Below, piece by piece: positions 11,905 to 20,852 of a stretch of DNA of 64,000 nt (position 1 is its first letter; each line of letters begins with the position of its first letter). Made by a program: the position numbers and the translations under genes. Source of the stretch: Thermobifida halotolerans (GTDB lineage Bacteria > Actinomycetota > Actinomycetes > Streptosporangiales > Streptosporangiaceae); contig NZ_CP063196.1 in the NCBI RefSeq assembly GCF_003574835.2, forward strand, positions 1,116,001-1,180,000. Direction: 5' to 3'. Below the pieces are notes generated by a model that had not been told where the DNA came from, ran no database searches, and worked only from the letters and a program-made list of their open reading frames with translations.

Positions 11905-12843
11905 ATGAACCTGGAAGCCACTCCGGGGGTGGAGATGCCCGAGCCCCAGGTGCGGGAGCGGACCGCCGACGGACTGCCGGGACTGGCGATGTTCGCGCTG
12001 GCGCTGGCGCTGGTGCTGGCCGGGGGCGCCGCGGCCGCCGGGGGCCTGTACACGGCCGCCGTCGACGCCATGGGCGCGGGCGCCGTGGTGCTCCTCGTCG
12101 CGGGCGTGCTGCTGCTCCTCGTCGGCGTCCTTCTCAGCTTCGGGCTGACGGTCGTCGCCCCCAACGAGGCACGGGTCGTCCAGTTCCTGGGCCGCTACAC
12201 CGGCACCGTCCGCACCGCCGGACTGCGCTGGGTCAACCCCATCAGCACCCGCAAACCCGTCTCCACCCGCATCCGCAACCACGAGACCGCCGTCATGAAG
12301 GTCAACGACGCCGGCGGCAGCCCCATCGAGATCGCCGCCGTCGTGGTCTGGCAGGTCCGGGACACCGCCCGCGCCGTGTTCGAGGTGGACGACTTCGTCC
12401 AGTTCGTCAGCACCCAGACCGAGGCGGCCGTCCGCCACATCGCCAACAACTACCCCTACGACAACCACGACGACACCGACCGGCTGTCCCTGCGCGACAA
12501 CGCCGACGAGATCACCGAGAAGCTGTCCACCGAGATCGCCGAGCGGGTGGAGTCCGCGGGCGTGCGCATCATCGAGTCGCGGCTGACCCACCTGGCCTAC
12601 GCCCCGGAGATCGCCCAGGCGATGCTGCAGCGCCAGCAGGCGGGCGCGATCATCGCCGCGCGCCAGCGCATCGTCGAGGGCGCCGTGGGCATGGTGGACT
12701 CGGCGCTCAGCCACCTGGCCGAGCAGGACGTGGTGGAACTGGACGAGGAGCGGAAGGCCGCGATGGTGAGCAACCTGCTGGTGGTGCTGTGCGCCGACCG
12801 GGCCACCCAGCCCGTCGTCAACACGGGAACGCTCTACTCGTAA
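11905..12843 (+). CDS. SPFH/Band 7 (slipin-like) membrane protein
   Basis: The product is 312 residues. Two N-terminal membrane helices (about residues 25-50 and 58-85) are followed by an SPFH domain starting at [27 protein letters not shown] helical region at the C-terminus contains [28 protein letters not shown] proteins scaffold membrane microdomains. Ten bases after its stop lies a small RHH protein gene, a pairing seen repeatedly in actinomycetes. The ATG follows GAAGGGAAGA. Confidence 0.9.
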   Translation: MNLEATPGVEMPEPQVRERTADGLPGLAMFALALALVLAGGAAAAGGLYTAAVDAMGAGAVVLLVAGVLLLLVGVLLSFGLTVVAPNEARVVQFLGRYTGTVRTAGLRWVNPISTRKPVSTRIRNHETAVMKVNDAGGSPIEIAAVVVWQVRDTARAVFEVDDFVQFVSTQTEAAVRHIANNYPYDNHDDTDRLSLRDNADEITEKLSTEIAERVESAGVRIIESRLTHLAYAPEIAQAMLQRQQAGAIIAARQRIVEGAVGMVDSALSHLAEQDVVELDEERKAAMVSNLLVVLCADRATQPVVNTGTLYS

Positions 12844-12853
12844 GGTCGGACCG

Positions 12854-13093
12854 GTGGCAAGTGAGCGCAAGAAGATCCTGCTCCGGCTCGACCCGGCGGT
12901 GTACGACGCGCTCGCCCGATGGGCCGGTGACGAACTGCGCAGCACCAACGCGCAGATCGAGTTCCTGCTGCGTCGTGCGCTGACCGACGCGGGCCGGATG
13001 CCCAGACAGGCCGGGGCCATCCCCCGACGGGGCCGCCCCCCCAAACAGGCCGACCCCGAGGCCCATCCCCCCGACGACGACCGCCGCCCCTGA
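12854..13093 (+). CDS. Ribbon-helix-helix (toxin-antitoxin/Arc-like) DNA-binding protein
   Basis: This 79-residue protein begins KKILLRLDPAVYDALARWA and continues QIEFLLRRALTDAGR. This is the beta-alpha-alpha ribbon-helix-helix pattern with alternating strand residues (LLRLD) that contact DNA. The C-terminal third is Pro/Arg/Asp-rich and probably disordered. The GTG is 10 bases after the SPFH stop, so the two form one operon. No toxin gene adjoins it. It may regulate the SPFH promoter through the GTGATATCAC site. Confidence 0.85.
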   Translation: MASERKKILLRLDPAVYDALARWAGDELRSTNAQIEFLLRRALTDAGRMPRQAGAIPRRGRPPKQADPEAHPPDDDRRP

Positions 13094-13106
13094 CCCCGGC
13101 GACCGC

Positions 13107-13143
13107 GAACGGCCCCGCCGGCACCCGCCCGGCGGGGCCGTTC
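13107..13143. terminator. Bidirectional hairpin terminator
   Basis: A perfect 15-bp stem, GAACGGCCCCGCCGG against its complement at 13129-13143, has a 7-base loop. It lies between the convergent RHH and acyl-CoA synthetase genes. It lacks a U-tract, as is common in high-G+C actinomycetes. Confidence 0.8.
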
Positions 13144-13156
13144 GGCCCCGGTGCGG

Positions 13157-14914
13157 TCAGTCGGCCAGCGTCCAGGCCACCTCGTCGCGCATCCGCCGCT
13201 TCAGCAGCTTCCCGGCGGCGTTGCGGGGCAGTTCGTCGGCGGTGGTGATGATCCGCGAGGGGATCTTGAAGGCGGCCAGCCGCCCGGACAGGAACGCGCG
13301 CAGTTCCTCGGCGTCCGGCGGCGTCCCGGCGACCACCCGCACCACCGCGCCGACCTCCTCGCCCAACTCCTCGTGCGGTACGCCCACCACGGCCGCGTCC
13401 AGCACCGCGGGGTGCTCCTGGAGTGCGGCCTCCACCTCGGCGCAGTACACGTTCTCGCCGCCCCGCAGGATCATGTCCTTGGCGCGGTCCACGACGTAGA
13501 GGAACCCCGCGTCGTCGAGCCGCCCCAGGTCGCCGGTGCGCAGCCAGCCGTCGACGAAGGTCGCGGCGGTCTCCTCGGGACGGTTCCAGTACCCGTGCAC
13601 CACCCCCGGACCGCTGATCCAGATCTCCCCGACCCGGCCGGGCGGCAGGTCCGCGCCGTCGGGGCCGACGATGCGGACGTCCACCACCGGGACGGGCATG
13701 CCGACGCTGTCGGGACGGGCCAGGTAGTCGGGGCCGTAGCTGACTGCGGCCGTCGCCGAGCACTCGGTCAGCCCGTACCCGGCACCCAGCAGCGTCGCGT
13801 CCGGCCGCAGACCGCCGCGCAGGGCCCGCTCCACCAGCGCGGGCGCGGCTGGCGCGCCCCCGCTGCCCAGCGACACCAGGCTGGAAAGGTCGCGTCTGGC
13901 GAAACTCGGCGCGGCGAACAGCTGCGTCAGCATCGTGGGCACCCCGGTCATGCCGCTGACGCGCTCCCGCTCGATCACCTCCAGCGCAGTCTCGGCGTCC
14001 CACCTGCGCATCAGCACCAGGGCACCCCCCGCGGACAGGGTGGGCAGCATGACCGCCTGCGCGCCGGTGACGTGGAACAGCGGCAGCGCGCACAGCACCT
14101 TCGAGGGGGCCGCGTCGAAGGTCAGTGCGAGCGCGTCGTCGAGGTCGGCGCCCAGCCGCAGCAGGGTGCGGGCCTTCATGAACGCCATGGACAGCACGTT
14201 GCTCACCATGTTGCGGTGCGAACCCAGCGCGCCCTTGGGGTTGCCGGTGGTGCCCGAGGTGTAGAAGAGCGTGGCGGGGTCGTCGGGGGCCAGGTCCGTC
14301 TCCGGCAGGGCGGCGTCGTCGGCGACCTCACCGAGTATCTCCTCCCAAGCGCGCACGCCCTCGGGCAGCGGGCGCGCGCAGCGCACCGCGATCACCGGGA
14401 GCGGCAGCCTCCCCAGCACATCGCCGAGCCGGTCCAGGCGTTCGGCGTCGGCGACGAGCACGCTCGCCCCGCTGTCGCGGAGGACGAACTCCATTTCGGG
14501 GGCGCTCAGCCAGGCGTTGACGGGCACCGCGATCGCGCCGACGCTCGTGGCCGCGAAGAACGCGGTGACCCACTCGGGGTAGTTGCGCATCGCCAGGGCG
14601 ACCCGGTCGCCCCTGGCCACGCCGTAGTCCTCGACGAGTCTGCGGGCCAGGGCCGCGGCGCGGCGGAAGTGCTCGGCGTGGGAGATCCGCTCTTCCCCGA
14701 AGACGAGCGCGGGACGGTCGCCGTGCTCCAGGCTGCTCTCCAGCACGGCGCGCAGGTGGGGTCTGGCGTCGGCCCAGACCCGGGTGGGCACCCCGGCCAC
14801 GTCGACCCGGGCCATCTCGAACCGGGACCCCGAGTACAGCAGTTGGACGGTGGCCGAGTTCATCGATCGGAGTGCGGACGGAGAGGCGGGAGACGGGGAC
14901 TCGGTGGCGCTCAT
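13157..14914 (-). CDS. AMP-dependent acyl-CoA synthetase/ligase
   Basis: The protein is about 585 residues. It is a member of the ANL adenylating superfamily: FYTSGTTGNPKGAL (P-loop) near residue 250, GYGLTEC (A5), RTGDLGRLD (A7/A8 hinge region), and a terminal PRNAAGKLLKR carrying the A10 Lys. FKIPSRIIT precedes it. The order and spacing fit fatty-acid or aromatic-acid CoA ligases of about 550 residues. The N-terminal 40 residues are an extension that may not be conserved. The ATG at 14914 is preceded by a GGAG; a second ATG (MNSATVQ) about 17 residues in is possible. It stands alone, so the substrate is unknown. Confidence 0.88.
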   Translation of the reverse strand: MSATESPSPASPSALRSMNSATVQLLYSGSRFEMARVDVAGVPTRVWADARPHLRAVLESSLEHGDRPALVFGEERISHAEHFRRAAALARRLVEDYGVARGDRVALAMRNYPEWVTAFFAATSVGAIAVPVNAWLSAPEMEFVLRDSGASVLVADAERLDRLGDVLGRLPLPVIAVRCARPLPEGVRAWEEILGEVADDAALPETDLAPDDPATLFYTSGTTGNPKGALGSHRNMVSNVLSMAFMKARTLLRLGADLDDALALTFDAAPSKVLCALPLFHVTGAQAVMLPTLSAGGALVLMRRWDAETALEVIERERVSGMTGVPTMLTQLFAAPSFARRDLSSLVSLGSGGAPAAPALVERALRGGLRPDATLLGAGYGLTECSATAAVSYGPDYLARPDSVGMPVPVVDVRIVGPDGADLPPGRVGEIWISGPGVVHGYWNRPEETAATFVDGWLRTGDLGRLDDAGFLYVVDRAKDMILRGGENVYCAEVEAALQEHPAVLDAAVVGVPHEELGEEVGAVVRVVAGTPPDAEELRAFLSGRLAAFKIPSRIITTADELPRNAAGKLLKRRMRDEVAWTLAD

Positions 14915-15436
14915 GGCTGCTCCGGAATCTCTCGCAACGGTGGGGCCCGGAGGCGTCCGGTGGTCGTCGACACGCGGAACCGACTGGTCGGTCGCCCTGG
15001 TTCTCCGTGATGTCTATCACAGGGGGGTGGCGGTCGCAGTCGGTGAAACCACCCGTCCTCCGGCGGGTGCGCGGCCCCGTTCCGCGGTCGCCCCGCGCCG
15101 CAGCGTGTCGAGAACGCCGGGAGGAACGCGCGCGGGCCGGCGGTGCCAGGGGCGAAAGTCCCGAAGGCCGAGGCGGCGCGCCCGCCCGGAAAAGGCCTTA
15201 TGTCCCGGAGGTTGCACTCGGGTGAACCCGGTGTGAAGCAACGGTTTAGGGTCTTTTCCGGAACGGCGTCACGCCAGGTGGAGAAGGTTCTTTGGGGTCA
15301 TTGGACATTCTCCGGAAAAGGGAGCGGGCGGTTTCTCCGGTGGGATTTCCCGAAATCGGGCCGATCCCGCGGGAAACACCGGCCGGATGGCGCCGGAAAA
15401 GTTCCGGCAGAACTGGAAGAAGGAGAAGAAAGCGCT
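14915..15436. other. Intergenic region upstream of the globin gene
   Basis: This region of about 520 bases contains no convincing gene. It has short palindromes near the globin start, including CCCGAAATCGGG at about 15349-15360 and TCCCGCGGGA just after. It ends with AAGGAG upstream of the globin ATG. The two palindromes are candidate regulator sites for the globin promoter. I recognise no known riboswitch. Confidence 0.4.
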
Positions 15437-15988
15437 ATGTCTGTCGCGGTGCCCCGTGGACTGCCTCCCCTCGGACCCAGGACCCTCGAGGCGGTCCAGG
15501 CCGTCTGCGCGAACCTGCTGGAGGAGCCGGAACCGCTGGCCGAACGCTTCTACCACCACCTGTTCCGGCTGCTGCCGAGTTGTGAGAGGCTGTTTCCCCC
15601 GGACATGGAGACGCAGCACGTCCGCATGGCCAGGGTCCTCGTCGAGGCGGTCCGCCACCTCGACGAGCCCGGTGACACCTGGGACCGCCTGCGTGAACTG
15701 GGCGGTCACCACTACATGAGGTGGGGCCTGGGCCCGGAGGAGTACCGCTGCGTGGGCCACGCCCTCGTCGAGGCGGCCCGGGACGTCTCCCCGGAGTGGA
15801 CGCCCTCGGTGGGCTCGGCGTGGGTCACCGTCTACGAGTGGATCTCCGCGGCCATGCTCACCGGCGCGGCGGAGGCCGCCGCCCGCTCCTCCGGGCGGAT
15901 GCGTCCGGAACACGAACTTCGACGGTTCGGCGGGCATGCCGGTCCGCGTTCGGGTGAGGGGAATGGTAAACCTACAGTGGCTTCTTGA
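15437..15988 (+). CDS. Single-domain flavohaemoglobin-type globin
   Basis: The protein is 183 residues. Helix B has ERFYHHLF, with the B10 Tyr typical of NO-detoxifying globins. Helix F has LGGHHYMRWGLGPEEYRCVGHAL, where His followed by '...GxxPExYxxVG' is the flavohaemoglobin proximal-His pattern. The globin fold ends near residue 145. The rest is a basic tail, and there is no FAD/NAD reductase domain. It is therefore a single-domain homologue of the flavohaemoglobin globin module. The ATG at 15437 has AAGGAG at 15419-15424; in-frame residues upstream look non-coding. A role in NO or O2 chemistry is inferred. Confidence 0.85.
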   Translation: MSVAVPRGLPPLGPRTLEAVQAVCANLLEEPEPLAERFYHHLFRLLPSCERLFPPDMETQHVRMARVLVEAVRHLDEPGDTWDRLRELGGHHYMRWGLGPEEYRCVGHALVEAARDVSPEWTPSVGSAWVTVYEWISAAMLTGAAEAAARSSGRMRPEHELRRFGGHAGPRSGEGNGKPTVAS

Positions 15989-16187
15989 GCGGTCTTCTCC
16001 GTGCCCCACCGCGGGCGGGCGCGGATGTCCCTTATCCCCGGTTCTTCCGCACCCGTCCGGGTTCGCGGCGGCTGACCGTGCTGAGCGAGGGTGGATCGCA
16101 CGGTAAGGGGCCGTTGTGAGCGCGGGGTGAGGCGCCGATGCCTTCGGCCGGTCCCGTGCGTCCGTGTCAGAGACGAGGAGCCGGAAC

Positions 16188-17873
16188 ATGACCGAGAACA
16201 CCGTTGACGAACAGTTCGGCTTCGCCGACCTGGGACTCCGACCAGAACTGCTGGGAGCGCTGTCCGACCTCGGTTACGAGGAGCCCACGGCGATCCAGCG
16301 CGAGGCGATCCCACCCCTGATGGAGGGCCACGACCTGCTCGGCCAGGCCGCGACGGGAACCGGCAAGACCGCCGCGTTCGCCCTGCCCATCCTGCAGCGG
16401 CTGCCCGACGGCGCCCGGGGCGACGCCCCCTCGGCGCTGGTGCTGGTCCCCACCCGCGAACTGGCGCTGCAGGTGTCGGAGGCACTGCACCGCTACGGCC
16501 GCAACATCGGCGCACGGGTGCTGCCCATCTACGGCGGCCAGCCCATCGGACGGCAGCTTCGGGCGCTGGAGCGCGGCGTCGACGTCGTCGTCGCCACCCC
16601 CGGACGCGCGCTCGACCACATCGGCCGGGGCACGCTCGTCCTGGACGACGTGCGGATGGTCGTCCTGGACGAGGCCGACGAGATGCTCGACATGGGCTTC
16701 GCCGAGGACATCGAGGCGATCGTCGAGGAGGTCCCCGCCGAACGGCAGATGGTGCTGTTCTCGGCGACCATGCCCGAACGCATCGACGGCATCGCCCGCC
16801 GCCACCTCCACGACCCGGTCCGGGTGCGCATCGCCCGCGAGGCCCCCGCCCCCGGCGAGGAGCCGAAGGTCCGCCAGAACGCCTACGTCGTGGCGCGCCC
16901 GTACAAGCCCGCCGCGCTGGGACGGGTACTGGACGTGGAGTCGCCCACCGCCGCGCTGGTGTTCTGCCGCACCCGCGAGGAGGTCGACCAGCTCACCGAG
17001 ACCCTCAACGCCCGCGGCTACCGCGCCGAGGCGCTGCACGGCGGCATGAGCCAGGAGCAGCGCGACCGCGTCATGGGCCGGCTGCGCAGCGGCACCGCCG
17101 ACCTGCTCGTGGCCACCGACGTGGCCGCCCGCGGTCTCGACGTCGAGCACCTCACCCACGTGGTCAACTACAACGTGCCCTCGGCGACCGAGACCTACGT
17201 GCACCGCATCGGCCGGGTGGGCCGGGCCGGGCGCGAGGGCGTGGCGATCACCCTGGTGGAGCCGCGCGAGCACCGGATGCTCAAGACCATCCGGCGCGAG
17301 ACCAACGGCCAGATCACCGTCGAGAAGCTGCCGACCGTCGCCGACCTGCACGCCCGGCGCATGGAGCTGACCCGCGCCGCGCTGTACGAGAGCCTCGTGG
17401 AGGAGGACCTCGACCTCGAGCGCTTCCGCGTCGTGGTGGAGCCGCTGGCCGAGGAGTTCGACATCATGGAGATCGCGCTGGCCGCGGTGAAGCTGGCGCA
17501 CGAGGCCGGCGGTGCCGTCACCGAGGACGAGGAGATCCCCGAGCCCACCCTCCGTCCCGAACGCGACCGTCCGGGACGGGGAGGACGGCGCAGCGGACCG
17601 GGCCGCGGGGACCGGCGCGGTCGGGGACCGTCGGACGGCATGACCCGCCTGTTCGTCGGTATCGGCCGCAACGCCCGGGTGCGCCCCCAGGACCTGGTCG
17701 GCGCGATCGCGGGGGAGACCCAACTGAGCGGGCGCGACATCGGCGCCATCGAGATCGCCGACCGCTTCTCCCTGGTCGAGGTACCCGAGAACACCGCCGA
17801 CGGGGTGATCGCCGCGCTGAAGAACAGCACCATCAAGGGCCGCCGCACCGTGGTGCGCCGCGAGCGCTTCTGA
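16188..17873 (+). CDS. DEAD-box ATP-dependent RNA helicase (DeaD/CsdA-like)
   Basis: The protein is about 561 residues. Motifs run in the usual order: Q motif 'YEEPTAIQREAIPPL', ATGTGKT, PTRELALQ, VLDEADEMLDMGF, FSATMPE, then HRIGRVGRAGREG. The last 75 residues (TRLFVGIGRNARVRPQDLVGAI to the end) are a DbpA-type RNA-binding domain, preceded by an Arg/Gly-rich linker. This is the DeaD/CsdA architecture, a cold-shock and ribosome-assembly helicase. The ATG at 16188 follows GAGGAG with 7-base spacing. Confidence 0.93.
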   Translation: MTENTVDEQFGFADLGLRPELLGALSDLGYEEPTAIQREAIPPLMEGHDLLGQAATGTGKTAAFALPILQRLPDGARGDAPSALVLVPTRELALQVSEALHRYGRNIGARVLPIYGGQPIGRQLRALERGVDVVVATPGRALDHIGRGTLVLDDVRMVVLDEADEMLDMGFAEDIEAIVEEVPAERQMVLFSATMPERIDGIARRHLHDPVRVRIAREAPAPGEEPKVRQNAYVVARPYKPAALGRVLDVESPTAALVFCRTREEVDQLTETLNARGYRAEALHGGMSQEQRDRVMGRLRSGTADLLVATDVAARGLDVEHLTHVVNYNVPSATETYVHRIGRVGRAGREGVAITLVEPREHRMLKTIRRETNGQITVEKLPTVADLHARRMELTRAALYESLVEEDLDLERFRVVVEPLAEEFDIMEIALAAVKLAHEAGGAVTEDEEIPEPTLRPERDRPGRGGRRSGPGRGDRRGRGPSDGMTRLFVGIGRNARVRPQDLVGAIAGETQLSGRDIGAIEIADRFSLVEVPENTADGVIAALKNSTIKGRRTVVRRERF

Positions 17874-17879
17874 GCCGCG

Positions 17880-17904
17880 GCCCGCGCCCCGCCGGGGCGC
17901 GGGC
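17880..17904 (+). terminator. Terminator after the DEAD-box helicase
   Basis: Stem GCCCGCGCCCC pairs perfectly with GGGGCGCGGGC at 17894-17904 through a 3-base loop. It begins six bases after the stop codon. Confidence 0.75.
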
Positions 17905-18488
17905 CGGCGCGCCGCCTCGGGCGGAGCGCCTCCGGGAGCCGATCGGTGCTGCCGGACTCCGGGTGGGGAGCGACTCCCGGAGGCCGGTCGGGATGCGCGC
18001 CGCCGTCCCGTGCTCGCGGCCGAGCCGGTCCAGTGCCGGACCGGGGGTGGGAAAGCGGTCGCGCGGCCGGGGAGAAGAGCCGGGTGTCCTCACCCGCTCG
18101 CGGAGACCGGACCGCCCCCGTCCGGCGGATGGAGAGGCCTTCGGCGCGATCGGCCGGTCCGCCACTGAGCCTTCCGTGGCCCCGCCGTGCGGTGGGCACC
18201 GGAGGATCCCGCCCCGGGCGCGACGGAGTAGCATGCGGGAAACGCCAGGTGAGACGCTGCTGCCAGGCTCAGCGACGCCGTCGTCCCCCGCCCCGCCCGT
18301 GGCCGGGGCGGACGGGAGGTCGGCGATCCCGCCAGCCGCCCCACCCGGCTCCTGCCCACACCCCGCCCGACCGGGACGGCCCTGTGGACGGTTCACGATC
18401 TCGGCGGCAGGCTCCTCCCCTCCCGGTGACCGCGTGGCGGCGGGAGCGGAAGAAGGGGAGCGCCCGTCCCCAAGCGGTAGGGAGCGAC
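17905..18488. other. Intergenic region upstream of the ThDP enzyme
   Basis: This G+C-rich region of about 580 bases has no credible gene in either strand. It contains several imperfect hairpins around 18160-18300 and a GGGAG-type ribosome site immediately before 18489. Structured leader RNA is possible but matches no known riboswitch consensus I recall. Confidence 0.35.
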
Positions 18489-20051
18489 ATGAACGGTGCA
18501 CAGGCGCTGATCCAGACCCTCGTCGACAGCGGGGTGGAGGTGTGTTTCGCCAACCCCGGAACCTCGGAGATGCACTTCGTGGCCGCCCTGGACCACGTCC
18601 CGCGGATGCGCGGCACGCTGTGCCTGTTCGAGGGGGTCGCCACCGGGGCGGCCGACGGCTACGCGCGGATGACGGACCGGCCCGCGGCGGTGCTGCTGCA
18701 CATGGGCCCCGGCCTGGGCAACGGGCTGGCGAACCTGCACAACGCCAGACGCGCCGACTCCCCCGTCGTCGCCGTCGTCGGCGACCACGCCACCCACCAC
18801 AAGCGCCTGGACGCCCCCCTGGAGTCCGACATCGACGCGATGGCGGGGGCGGTGTCGGGCTGGGTACGCCGCTCGCTGCGCAGCGCGGACGTCGCGGCGG
18901 ACGCCGCCGAGGCGGTCGCCGCGGCGGCGGCCCCTCCCGGAAGGGTGGCCACGCTCATCCTCCCGGCCGACGTGTCCTGGAGCGAGGGCGGACGGCCCGC
19001 CCCACCGGTCGGCGTCCGCCGGCCCTCGCCGGCCCCCGCCGAGACGGTCGAGTCGGTCGCGAAGGCGCTGCGTTCGGGGGACCGGTGCGTCCTGTTGCTG
19101 GGCGGACGGGCCCTGCGCCGGCCGGCTCTCGACGCGGCCGACCGTATCGCGCGCGCAACCGGGGCGCGGCTGTACGCCGAGACGTTCCCCGCCCGCCAGG
19201 AGCGCGGGGCGGGGGTCGCGGCGGTGCCGCGCCTGGCCTACCGGGGGGAGCAGGCCCGTGCCCAGTTGGCCGGGGCCGAGCACCTGGTCCTGGTGGGCGC
19301 GCGCTCCCCGGTGGCGTTCTTCGCCTACCCCGGCGAATCCGGCGACCTGCGGCCCGAGGGCTGCACGGTGCACGTCCTGGCCGCGGACGGCGACGACGCC
19401 GACGGCGCGCTCGCGGACCTGGCCGACCTCGTCGGCGCGCGCACCGGTTCCGCCGCGCGGCCCGTACGGCGGCCCGACAGGCCCGGCGGCGCGCTCACGG
19501 TCGCCTCGCTCGCGGCCGCGGTGGGCGCGCTGCTGCCCGAGGACGCGGTCGTCGTGGACGAGTCGGTCACCGCGAGCGCCGCGATGCTCGCGGCGACCGG
19601 GGGCGCCCCGCCGCACGACTGGCTCGCCCTGACCGGCGGAGCGATCGGCCAGGGGATGCCGCTGGCCGTCGGCGCGGCGGTCGCCGCGCCGGGGCGCAGG
19701 GTGGTCAACCTGGAGGCCGACGGCAGCGCCATGTACACCCTCTCGGCGCTGTGGACCCAGGCCAGGGAGGGCCTGGACGTGACCACCGTGGTGGTCAACA
19801 ACGGCTCCTACGGCATCCTCACCGAGGAGTTGCGGAAGGTGGGGGCGGCCGCCTCCGGCACGGCGGCGCGGAGCCTGCTCGACCTGGGCGACCCGGCGCT
19901 CGACTTCGTCGCGTTGGCGAGGGGCATGGGAGTCCCCGCCGTACGGGCGCGCACCGCGGAGGAGTTCGCCGCCCACTTCGCGGCGGCCGTCGCGGAGCCG
20001 GGCCCCCGGCTGGTCGAGGCCGTCGTGGCGCCGACCCCCCAGGTGTTCTGA
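18489..20051 (+). CDS. Thiamine diphosphate-dependent enzyme (acetolactate synthase/benzoylformate decarboxylase-like)
   Basis: This 520-residue enzyme has all three ThDP-family domains. The N-terminal pyrimidine domain has FANPGTSEMHF and LFEGVATGAADGYAR with the conserved catalytic Glu. A middle domain follows. The C-terminal ThDP domain has GGAIGQGMPLAVGAAV and EADGSAMYTLSALWTQ...VVNNGSYG, the metal-binding GDG...N(N) motif with Ala-Asp-Gly-Ser. Actinobacterial homologues are usually annotated as acetolactate synthase large subunit, but there is no small subunit here. The exact substrate is open. It is followed by a strong hairpin. Confidence 0.87.
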   Translation: MNGAQALIQTLVDSGVEVCFANPGTSEMHFVAALDHVPRMRGTLCLFEGVATGAADGYARMTDRPAAVLLHMGPGLGNGLANLHNARRADSPVVAVVGDHATHHKRLDAPLESDIDAMAGAVSGWVRRSLRSADVAADAAEAVAAAAAPPGRVATLILPADVSWSEGGRPAPPVGVRRPSPAPAETVESVAKALRSGDRCVLLLGGRALRRPALDAADRIARATGARLYAETFPARQERGAGVAAVPRLAYRGEQARAQLAGAEHLVLVGARSPVAFFAYPGESGDLRPEGCTVHVLAADGDDADGALADLADLVGARTGSAARPVRRPDRPGGALTVASLAAAVGALLPEDAVVVDESVTASAAMLAATGGAPPHDWLALTGGAIGQGMPLAVGAAVAAPGRRVVNLEADGSAMYTLSALWTQAREGLDVTTVVVNNGSYGILTEELRKVGAAASGTAARSLLDLGDPALDFVALARGMGVPAVRARTAEEFAAHFAAAVAEPGPRLVEAVVAPTPQVF

Positions 20052-20088
20052 TCATGGAGGCTGGTGACACCCGCCCCGGCTGACACAC

Positions 20089-20153
20089 GCAGAGGGGGCC
20101 TTCGGGATCGGTGTGGATTGCGGCGTCCACCCGAACCGGAAGGCCCCCTCTGC
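20089..20153. terminator. Long inverted repeat downstream of the ThDP enzyme
   Basis: A perfect 15-bp inverted repeat runs from 20089-20103 to 20139-20153, built on AGAGGGGGCCTTC. The intervening 35 bases also pair partly, so the hairpin is about 60 bases long. It may be a terminator. It also abuts the IS481-like remnant, so an element end is possible. Confidence 0.5.
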
Positions 20154-20293
20154 CCCACACCGCCCACGCCAACGCCCGCCTGACCCCCGCCGGACGCCTC
20201 GCGCTGGCCCGCTGCATCGTCGGGGACGGCCCCGTCCGCTCACCGACGCCGGACCGGTGGGGCAGTGGTCCAGGTACCGCCGCGCTGCGATGA
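20138..20293 (+). pseudogene. IS481-family transposase N-terminal remnant
   Basis: The reading frame gives PHTAHANARLTPAGRLALA and then RCIV. This matches the opening helix of IS481-type transposases (family pattern HxNAxLTxxGRLxLxxxIV). The similarity ends after about 25 residues. No DDE catalytic core follows, and the DNA to 20770 has no coherent transposase reading frame. I regard it as a decayed insertion sequence left between the ThDP gene and the catabolic locus. The remaining sequence up to 20770 is unassigned. Confidence 0.5.
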
Positions 20294-20776
20294 CGGGCGC
20301 CGGTGGCCGCGTCCGGCCCCGCACCGGAGGGGTCACCCCTTCCCACGCCTGCCCTGCCGCTCCGGGGCTACCGGCAACCGCGTGCCCCGGCGCCCGTGAC
20401 GCTGCGGCCGACCGCGCGGTCGGGGCCTGCGCTGGTCCGCCCCGTGCGCAAGGACGGGCCCGCCCCGGCGGCGGAGGTCTCCTCCTGGCTACGCCGGCGC
20501 AGCCGCGCGCCCGACGCCACGATCCGGCGCGACTGGCTGATCGACGCGCCCGTCGAACGCTCACTCACCGCCTGCGGCCACTGACCGGCACACACCCCGT
20601 TCTCGCCAACGGTCGAGAGCCGGTACGGACGGGGAGAGGCGGCGGGGCCGAGTCCGCCGCCTCTCTGTCTTCCCCCGTGGAGCGCCTGTTCAGGGCCACT
20701 GTGCCCGAATTCGTGACTGAGGGGTGTCCGAAACGAGATGCTCCCGAAACATGAATCTAACAGCAAAAAGTTCTTA

Positions 20777-20838
20777 TTGACTGAAGAGATGTTCAGTGTT
20801 AGTTTACCCGTTCAGTAAAGACAATACTGGATACAGTA
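20777..20838 (+). promoter_or_regulatory. Promoter and operator-like repeats of the XRE-cupin catabolic locus
   Basis: TTGACT (20777-20782) and TAGTTT (20800-20805) are spaced by 17 bases and form a good sigma-70-type promoter. Overlapping it is ACTGAA-N6-TTCAGT (20780-20797), then another TTCAGT (20811-20816) and TACTG-N4-CAGTA (20825-20838). The sites share an ACTGA/TACTG half. The neighbouring XRE regulator would be the natural ligand (autoregulation). The region is markedly more A/T-rich than its surroundings. Confidence 0.65.
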
Positions 20839-20852
20839 AGGATGAAGCCGAG

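Noticed and set aside
18160-18300. Structured leader before the ThDP enzyme, considered as a cobalamin or other riboswitch
   Set aside because: Hairpins occur, but no consensus for a known riboswitch class could be matched.
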